In this document: positions 37,272-42,036 of the stretch, piece by piece | Layout: each line of letters begins with the position of its first letter | How positions within the stretch are numbered: the first letter of the stretch is position 1 | Source: Terriglobia bacterium | Lineage (GTDB): Bacteria > Acidobacteriota > Terriglobia > UBA7540 | NCBI GenBank assembly: GCA_030037755.1 | Contig: JASHQD010000211.1 | Coordinates: 1 to 42,036 of the forward strand | Direction of reading: 5' to 3' | Length of the DNA: 42,036 nucleotides | Made by a program: the position numbers and the translations under genes | The notes under the pieces: model-generated | Seen by the model: only the letters and a program-made list of their open reading frames with translations | What the model was told of the DNA's origin: nothing | The model's database searches: none

Positions 37272-38657
37272 CTAATTCGACCAATTCGGGTTCCAATTCT
37301 CCCCGTCGGTGGTCAGTTGTTTAGGATTGGTTCCGTTGGCCAGCATCATCCAGATCTGGCGGGAGCCCGCGCGCGTGGATTCGAATACCAGGTGGCGTCC
37401 GTCGGGCGACCATGTGGGATGCTCGTTGCGGCCAGCGTCATGGGTGAGTTGGGTGATCTGGCCCGATGCGATGTCAATCAGGTACGCGTCGAAGGTCCCG
37501 GTCTCCGATACCCGCCACTCGAATGCCATGAACTGGCCGTCGGGCGACCAGGCAGGCTCGCTGGCTTCACCACCGCCGCTGATCAGCCGGCGAAGATTCG
37601 ATCCATCCGCGTTCATGATGTAGATCTGAGGCGAGCCGCTCCGGTCCGAGACGAAGGCGATCTCGTTGCCCGTCTTGGGGTTCCAGACCGGCGAAATGTC
37701 CACGCTGGGACTGAAAGTCAGCCTCTGGAGCCCGGAACCGTCCGCATTGGACACGTAGATCTCCGGGTCACCGCTCAGGCTGGAACAGAAAGCGATCTTT
37801 TTTCCGTCCGGAGACCAGGCGGGCGTCACATTGAGGCCGGGGTACTTGGGGAACGGAAGTAAATGATGGCTCAACATGGAGTAAATCAGGATTTCGGGAT
37901 TGCCGCTGACATAACTCGTGAAGGCCAGTTTGTTGTTATCGGGCGACCAGCGCGGGGTCAGGCTCAGCGAACCGTAGCTGGTGATGGGATGCTGATTGAA
38001 ACCGTCGTAGTCCATGACGTAGATCTCCATGTGGCCGGTGCGTTTGCTCACGAAGGCGATCTTGGTAAGGGCGATGCCCGGAAGTCCGCCGCCCAGAGCC
38101 TTTACGATTTCGTTGGCGAACGTGTGAGCGACCTGGCGCGTCGAGATCTCGTCGAGCGAGGCGACGTAGCGCTTGGCGAGAACACTGGGACTGCCCGGGT
38201 TCTTTACGTCAAACAGATAGGCCGTAACGACCAGATTCGAATTCAAGATCTCAGTCTTGCCGAAAGCCAGCATCTGGGTGGAAACAGGCGGGTTGCCCCA
38301 CTGATCGAAGGCGACGTCGGCGGGCGCTATGGGAGACTTCAATGGATAAAAGCTGCGGCTGACGAGATCGAAAATGCCCGCATTGTCGAGATCGTTCCAG
38401 AGAACGGAGTTGAACTCCTGGGTCAGACTGGTCAATCTCGCATCTGTGGATTGCCCCGGGAATTCCGTAACGGCCATCCTGATGCGGGGAGCGCCGTTCG
38501 ATGTGCCCACCGTGATCTGTTGGGCGCTCGTGCGCGACGAGGTCAGGACGGGGCCGGCAAAGATCGCCGAGGCCGCCCCGAGCAGGACGGCCAATGCCGT
38601 CCTGGTGAGCCGCGCAGAGCGGAAGGTTGCAGAAGTAGAACTTTTCATAGCTGCCAC
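37272..38657 (-). CDS. tolB: Tol-Pal system translocation protein TolB
   Basis: Periplasmic partner of Pal. A signal peptide (TALAVLLGAASAIFA...) is followed by the N-terminal domain (RIRMAVTEFPGQSTDARLTSLTQEFNSVLWNDLDNAGIFDLVSRSFYP) and a six-bladed propeller of WD40-like repeats (KIAFVSKRTGHMEIYVMDYDG..., PRWSPDNNKLAFTSYVSGNPEI...). GTG 38657 has AAGGAGA at good spacing and reads into MKSSTSATF a few codons later; the track start at 38687 is rejected. 461 residues. It lies 38 bp after the tolA/tonB-like gene. Confidence 0.95.
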   Translation of the reverse strand: MAAMKSSTSATFRSARLTRTALAVLLGAASAIFAGPVLTSSRTSAQQITVGTSNGAPRIRMAVTEFPGQSTDARLTSLTQEFNSVLWNDLDNAGIFDLVSRSFYPLKSPIAPADVAFDQWGNPPVSTQMLAFGKTEILNSNLVVTAYLFDVKNPGSPSVLAKRYVASLDEISTRQVAHTFANEIVKALGGGLPGIALTKIAFVSKRTGHMEIYVMDYDGFNQHPITSYGSLSLTPRWSPDNNKLAFTSYVSGNPEILIYSMLSHHLLPFPKYPGLNVTPAWSPDGKKIAFCSSLSGDPEIYVSNADGSGLQRLTFSPSVDISPVWNPKTGNEIAFVSDRSGSPQIYIMNADGSNLRRLISGGGEASEPAWSPDGQFMAFEWRVSETGTFDAYLIDIASGQITQLTHDAGRNEHPTWSPDGRHLVFESTRAGSRQIWMMLANGTNPKQLTTDGENWNPNWSN

Positions 38658-38695
38658 ATGTCTCCTTACCTTGATTGCGAGTTCCACATGCGCTG

Positions 38696-39493
38696 TTAGC
38701 GATGAAAATCGAAATAGAAGCTGACTGAGACGCTGCTGCCCGAGTAGTCTGATGGCAGTTGGCCTAGAGGGTTCGAGGCTTCCACGGCGCGCATGGCCGA
38801 ATTATCGACCTCCGGGATGCCGCTCGACTGCGCCAGGCGGATGTTCGTAACGGTTCCGTCGCGTTGGATGCTGAAATTCACATAGACGCGCGGGGCCGAC
38901 ATCAGGGTGGGACTGATGGTCGAAAGCAGCCAGTTGCTGCTTACCCGGCTGCGCACCGCTGCCACGTACCAGCCGTATCGGCTGCCGAAATCGCCTTCGC
39001 CAAAGGAGATGCCCGCGTCGCCGGCGGCGGTCTGCGCCTGGTTATAAGACATCGCGGGCTGCCCGTTCTCACCGTACGGAACGGCATTCGGCGGCGGAGT
39101 GAGCTGCTGCTTCTGGATCCGGGTATTGATCCGCTTCGACTCCTCCGGCTTGACCTCATCCTTGAACTTCGGAATCTCCACGGTCTGCTCGGGCGGCAGA
39201 GGGACGATGGGCTGGCTCTGGTAAAGACCCGGGTTCTCGTTGGCAACCGTGTTGGGAGTAACCTGCAGCGGAGCGGGAAGCGGAACGCCGGGCAGCGCGC
39301 TGACGGCGTGGACGCGAGCGGTGGAGCCTTTTTCCCAGGCGTTGCCCCACGAGCCCTGTCCGAACCGGAGAAGGCCCCAGGTAAGCATCAGTACCGACAT
39401 GACAGCGTGCAGGCCAATGGAGATCAGCAAAGGCCCGCGCAGGCTCTCACGGCCTTCGGTCGGCAGGGCGTATGGAAAACTTTGGGTACTCAT
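38696..39493 (-). CDS. TonB-family protein in the TolA position
   Basis: Links the TolQR motor to the outer membrane. One N-terminal helix (LLISIGLHAVMSVLMLTWGLL), a Pro/Glu-rich periplasmic linker (PIVPLPPEQTVEIPKFKDEVKPEESKR...) and a C-terminal TonB/TolA domain (RVYVNFSIQRDGTVTNIRLAQSSGIPEVDNSAMRAVEASNPLGQLP). 265 residues. Located between tolR and tolB, so it functionally replaces TolA; a TonB-type C-terminus here is common in Acidobacteriota. Confidence 0.9.
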   Translation of the reverse strand: MSTQSFPYALPTEGRESLRGPLLISIGLHAVMSVLMLTWGLLRFGQGSWGNAWEKGSTARVHAVSALPGVPLPAPLQVTPNTVANENPGLYQSQPIVPLPPEQTVEIPKFKDEVKPEESKRINTRIQKQQLTPPPNAVPYGENGQPAMSYNQAQTAAGDAGISFGEGDFGSRYGWYVAAVRSRVSSNWLLSTISPTLMSAPRVYVNFSIQRDGTVTNIRLAQSSGIPEVDNSAMRAVEASNPLGQLPSDYSGSSVSVSFYFDFHR

Positions 39494-39530
39494 GAGAGGC
39501 TTCGGCCCCGGATCGCCGCTCCTGAGGCCA

Positions 39531-39953
39531 TCAACTGCCCTTGGTCGAAATCGGCTGCGTCACCACGTTGATGTCGGTAATGTTGGCCTGTTCCAGGACG
39601 TCAAACACGCGCGCGATGGTCCCGAAGGGGACGGCTTCATCGGCCCGGATGAAAACCGGAGCGCCACGAGTTCCCTGGAGCCGCTGGGCGACGGTCTCGG
39701 CCAGCAGGTTGATGTTCACGGGATCGTTGCCGACGTAGAGCGTCTGCTTCTTATCAATCGTGATCACGACCTTCTGGATAGCGACGGTCTTGACCGTGTG
39801 GGTCTTCGGCAGATCCACCTCGATGCCGGATTCGAGAATGGGCGCGGTCACCATGAAGATGATCAGGAGCACCAGCATGACGTCAACGAAGGGCGTCACG
39901 TTGATGTCCGACAGCGAGGTGCGAGTGCGGCCGCTGGGTGTGGTGAATGCCAT
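39531..39953 (-). CDS. tolR: biopolymer transport protein ExbD/TolR
   Basis: 140 residues, one N-terminal helix (VTPFVDVMLVLLIIFMVTAPIL) with the conserved Asp in it, and a periplasmic domain (VVITIDKKQTLYVGNDPVNINLLAETVAQRLQ...VFIRADEAVPFGTIARVFDVLEQANI), all standard for TolR/ExbD. Follows tolQ by 93 bp, a gap filled by a repetitive block. Confidence 0.94.
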   Translation of the reverse strand: MAFTTPSGRTRTSLSDINVTPFVDVMLVLLIIFMVTAPILESGIEVDLPKTHTVKTVAIQKVVITIDKKQTLYVGNDPVNINLLAETVAQRLQGTRGAPVFIRADEAVPFGTIARVFDVLEQANITDINVVTQPISTKGS

Positions 39954-39957
39954 GTCG

Positions 39958-40042
39958 CAAAACTCGAAAAGCGAAGCTCGAAATTCGAAACTCGAAGGCT
40001 CCTTACGAGTTTCGATCTTCGATTTTCGACTTTCGTCCTCCC
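39958..40042. repeat. CGAAACTCGAAA-type micro-repeat between tolQ and tolR
   Basis: Imperfect copies of CTCGAAA/TCGAAATTCGAAACTCG, then the inverse form (TTTCGATCTTCGATTTTCGAC). A different word from the GACAACTGAC repeats elsewhere, but the same style: about 8-bp words reiterated between genes. Confidence 0.6.
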
Positions 40043-40046
40043 CACA

Positions 40047-40736
40047 TTACTTAAAATTCCTCTCGGTCATATTCAAAAACTCCAGCGAAAAGTCGTCCAT
40101 CAAGGTCCCGAACTCCTTGATCCGCTGCAGGAAATAGTTGTAAGCGATTACCGCAGGAATGGCGGCAAAAAGGCCCGCAGCCGTGGTAATCAGCGCCTCG
40201 GAAATACCCGGCGCCACGCTGTGCAGCGATGCCGTGGTGGCGTTGGCCAAGCCGTGGAATGCGTCGATGATTCCCCACACGGTGCCGAACAATCCGATAA
40301 AGGGAGTGATGCCGCCCGTCGTCGCCAAAAAGCTGAGCCATTGCTCGCGTCGCGTCAGTTCGGCGGAGGCCGCGATTTGCAAGGCGCGCTCGACCGACTC
40401 GATGCTGCGGATCCGCGGCTTGCCCGGATTCTCGCTGTAATAGACCTGGCCTTCAATCTCGCGGTAGCCGCTCAGGAAAACGTCCGTCAGCGGGCTGTCT
40501 TTGTATGCATCGGCGGATGACTTGATCTCGGAGAGTTTCTTGCTTTCCCGGAAAACGCGCAAGAATTCTCCCGAAGCGCGGCGGGCGCGCTTGAAACTGC
40601 TGTATTTTTTCAGGATGACGGCCCAGGAAATAACCGAGAAAATGAGAAGAATCAGCAGGACGATCTGCGCGACCAACCCGGTATTGGCCAGCAACTGCCC
40701 AACTTCATTTTGAAACAATAGCAGTGCGGCGTTCAA
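40047..40736 (-). CDS. tolQ: MotA/TolQ/ExbB proton channel family protein TolQ
   Basis: 229 residues with three helices: LVAQIVLLILLIFSVISWAVILKKYS, then LSFLATTGGITPFIGLFGTVWGIIDAFHGL and ISEALITTAAGLFAAIPAVIAYNYFL, the pore helices with the family signature. Starts on TTG 40736 with a strong AAGGAGG 8 bp upstream; no in-frame ATG is available. First gene of the operon tolQ-tolR-tolA-tolB-pal; cpoB/ybgF is not found after pal. Confidence 0.94.
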   Translation of the reverse strand: MNAALLLFQNEVGQLLANTGLVAQIVLLILLIFSVISWAVILKKYSSFKRARRASGEFLRVFRESKKLSEIKSSADAYKDSPLTDVFLSGYREIEGQVYYSENPGKPRIRSIESVERALQIAASAELTRREQWLSFLATTGGITPFIGLFGTVWGIIDAFHGLANATTASLHSVAPGISEALITTAAGLFAAIPAVIAYNYFLQRIKEFGTLMDDFSLEFLNMTERNFK

Positions 40737-40793
40737 CCAAATGCCTCCTTCGAACGAGTTCCTGCACGGTGCGGCGAGTCATAAACTCAACCT

Positions 40794-40799
40794 ATCATA
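40794..40799 (-). promoter_or_regulatory. -10 element (TATGAT) for the tol operon
   Basis: TATGAT on the minus strand, 58 bp before tolQ. The position expected for a -35 falls within a 16-bp palindrome (40812-40827). Confidence 0.4.
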
Positions 40800-40811
40800 C
40801 ATTGATGCACC

Positions 40812-40827
40812 AACGGAACGTTCCGTT
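40812..40827. promoter_or_regulatory. 16-bp perfect palindrome, candidate operator of the tol operon
   Basis: AACGGAACGTTCCGTT is its own reverse complement and overlaps the -35 position of the candidate tol promoter. A dimeric repressor binding there would block RNA polymerase. I cannot name the regulator. Confidence 0.5.
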
Positions 40828-40907
40828 TAGGTGAGATGTGCGGGATCGCCGGAGTGGCTGCGCTTGGTTGGGCTCTCTTTTCAAAAGGCTGATCTCCGGC
40901 ACGCGCG

Positions 40908-41741
40908 CTAGAGCGCCAATCCGGACAAGCGCAAGAAGTTCTCTGCCAATTGCCGGCCCATATCTTCTTCATTCCTGCCGTGCAAGGCCGCGAGTTGGCG
41001 CGTGGTCTCGCGCACAAACGCGGGTTCGTTGCGGCGCCCGCGGTAGGGCAGTGGCGCCAGATACGGGCAGTCGGTTTCGGCGAGCAACCGGTCCGCAGGC
41101 AGGGCGCGTGCCACCGCGCGCAACTCCTCGGATTTCTTGTAAGTCAGGTTACCCGCAAATGATACGTAGAACCCAAGTCCGATCAGGTCCAGAGCGTCGT
41201 CGACAGTCCCAGTGAAGCAGTGCAGGATGCCGCTGGGGCCCGCAGGCGCGAATTGGTCACGGAACGGTTGGACCGGTGTTTGCTCCGCGCCTCTCGGGAC
41301 CGCGCCAGACTGCTCGTGAAGAATGCGCCGCAGATCGCTCCACGCATCGCGGCAATGGATGATGATCGGGCGTCGAAGCTCGCGAGCGATCTCAATCTGC
41401 TTTGTGAAAACGTGCGCCTGTACGTCGCGAGGATAGTCGTAGAAGTAATCGAGCCCGATCTCTCCGACGGCCAGGAACTTCGGATCCGCGGCCAGCAGGG
41501 GAAGAGTTTCAAAGTGCTCGTGCAGCGCATGCGACGACTGGTGTGGATCGATTCCCGCGGCCCAGTAAATGCCGTCATGGCGCTTTGCCAGATCGCGCGA
41601 ACGCTCCACGCTTTCCGGCTTCGCCAGGTCCGCAATCAGCAGGATGTAACGAAGGCCGGCGTCATGAGCGCGCGCGATCACGGCGTCGCGGTCGGCATCG
41701 AAATCGACGGCGTCGAGATGGGCGTGCGAGTCGATATACAT
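40908..41741 (-). CDS. tatD: TatD-family metal-dependent DNase
   Basis: TIM-barrel metallohydrolase with 3'-5' exonuclease activity in E. coli TatD. Motifs: YIDSHAHLD at the start (HxH), VGEIGLDYFYD, IIHCRDAW, ILHCFTGT and LLAETDCPYLAPLPYRGRRNEP, covering the metal ligands. 277 residues with a normal C-terminus (RQLAENFLRLSGL). The ATG at 41741 is 16 bp after a possible tiny ORF and about 110 bp after pyrR. Confidence 0.93.
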   Translation of the reverse strand: MYIDSHAHLDAVDFDADRDAVIARAHDAGLRYILLIADLAKPESVERSRDLAKRHDGIYWAAGIDPHQSSHALHEHFETLPLLAADPKFLAVGEIGLDYFYDYPRDVQAHVFTKQIEIARELRRPIIIHCRDAWSDLRRILHEQSGAVPRGAEQTPVQPFRDQFAPAGPSGILHCFTGTVDDALDLIGLGFYVSFAGNLTYKKSEELRAVARALPADRLLAETDCPYLAPLPYRGRRNEPAFVRETTRQLAALHGRNEEDMGRQLAENFLRLSGLAL

Positions 41742-41757
41742 GCTCAGGTTCGTTCTT

Positions 41758-41868
41758 TTACTTGAGATATAACTGGGCGCAGCAAGGCTTGCACTCGAAA
41801 AAGCACTCGCGGGAAAGATACTGAACTCTGACCTCGGCGGCTTTGTCTTTCAGCTCGTGCGTTCGCAC
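41758..41868 (-). CDS. possible 36-residue Cys-rich protein overlapping the pyrR 3' end
   Basis: From GTG 41868: [36 protein letters not shown]. Four Cys in [10 protein letters not shown] could bind metal. It overlaps pyrR by 19 bp in another frame and ends 16 bp before tatD, filling the gap exactly. GAAGAG lies upstream of the GTG. No known family; may be chance. Confidence 0.35.
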   Translation of the reverse strand: MRTHELKDKAAEVRVQYLSRECFFECKPCCAQLYLK

Positions 41869-42036
41869 AGCATCACGCGCTCTTCCTGATCGATCTCGTT
41901 CAAGCGGACTTCGATCACTTCGATGTTGGACGTCTGGACGTGCCGTCCGACGTAGTCAGCCTGGATGGGCAGCTCGCGATGCCCGCGGTCAATCAGGACG
42001 CAGAGCTCCACGCGGCCGGGGCGGCCTTCGTCGACA
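41850..42036 (-). CDS. pyrR: PyrR (pyrimidine operon regulator / uracil phosphoribosyltransferase), 3' part only
   Basis: Not in the ORF track because its start is beyond the right edge. The frame reads [61 protein letters not shown] then TGA. The segment [26 protein letters not shown] is diagnostic of the PyrR C-terminal half; the phosphoribosyl-binding loop lies outside. It regulates pyr genes by attenuation in many bacteria and has UPRT activity. The rest of a pyr operon may follow on the right, but the genes after it here are tatD and tol, not pyrB or pyrC. Confidence 0.88.
   Translation of the reverse strand, partial: VDEGRPGRVELCVLIDRGHRELPIQADYVGRHVQTSNIEVIEVRLNEIDQEERVMLCERTS

Overview
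The window is a GC-rich bacterial chromosome segment with mostly single-copy housekeeping genes. Gene content (Tat-exported CRTAC1-type and GH29 proteins, a TonB-like TolA in the Tol-Pal cluster, an AmrS-type radical SAM enzyme, many short acidobacterial-style hypothetical proteins) and intergenic regions full of small palindromes suggest a soil Acidobacteriota (Terriglobia/Bryobacterales-like). This placement is an inference from gene style; no 16S gene is present.

Layout. 1-5.3 kb, plus strand: a 5'-truncated CotA-like multicopper oxidase, a pyruvate/indolepyruvate-type decarboxylase and a secreted FG-GAP/ASPIC protein. 5.2-9.5 kb, minus strand: a tight cluster of amino-acid permease, exported S1/P1-like nuclease, adenosine deaminase and HAD phosphatase, readable as nucleic-acid scavenging. 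9.5-12 kb: a 51-residue basic protein missed by the ORF track, and pcrA. 12-13.2 kb: a gene-poor stretch holding a 79-bp copy of the 3' end of rsmB plus its palindrome. 13.2-18.6 kb: amrS-type radical SAM enzyme, then def-fmt-rsmB and aroC on the minus strand. 18.7-28.1 kb, plus strand: phosphoesterase, D-2-hydroxyacid dehydrogenase, an exported hypothetical protein, msrA with a small Cys protein, comEC with a degenerate C-terminal domain, pcm-efp, and a family 2 glycosyltransferase.

28.5-31.3 kb is the most unusual part: about 22 closely packed tRNA genes (21 with full cloverleaf elements, one lacking its 5' half), preceded by a strong terminator and a boxA-like antitermination motif, interrupted by an alternating 41/42-bp repeat derived from a REP-type palindrome and by an HNH endonuclease gene that fits almost exactly between tRNA-Arg and tRNA-Phe. 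Several of the tRNAs are structurally aberrant: a long-variable-arm tRNA with a UAU anticodon, an Ile-type tRNA with C33, and a tRNA-Val without a GG pair in the D loop and without T54. Such arrays are known on mobile elements, phages and plasmids, where they are thought to act as a reserve set against tRNA damage or translational stress. Here the array could be an integrated element or a resident one.

31.4-36.2 kb holds small hypothetical genes, an EVE-domain protein, an alpha-L-fucosidase and a two-helix membrane protein with a possible TIR-like cytosolic domain. 36.2-40.8 kb is a complete minus-strand tolQ-tolR-tolA/tonB-tolB-pal operon with a 16-bp palindrome in its promoter. The window ends with tatD, a possible tiny Cys-rich ORF and the 3' end of pyrR.

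A recurring theme is a set of palindromes that begin with GTAG, typical of REP elements moved by RAYT transposases. They sit at gene 3' ends, supply the rsmB stop codon and the adenosine deaminase C-terminus, and have expanded inside the tRNA array. No RAYT, IS or CRISPR array is visible in the window.
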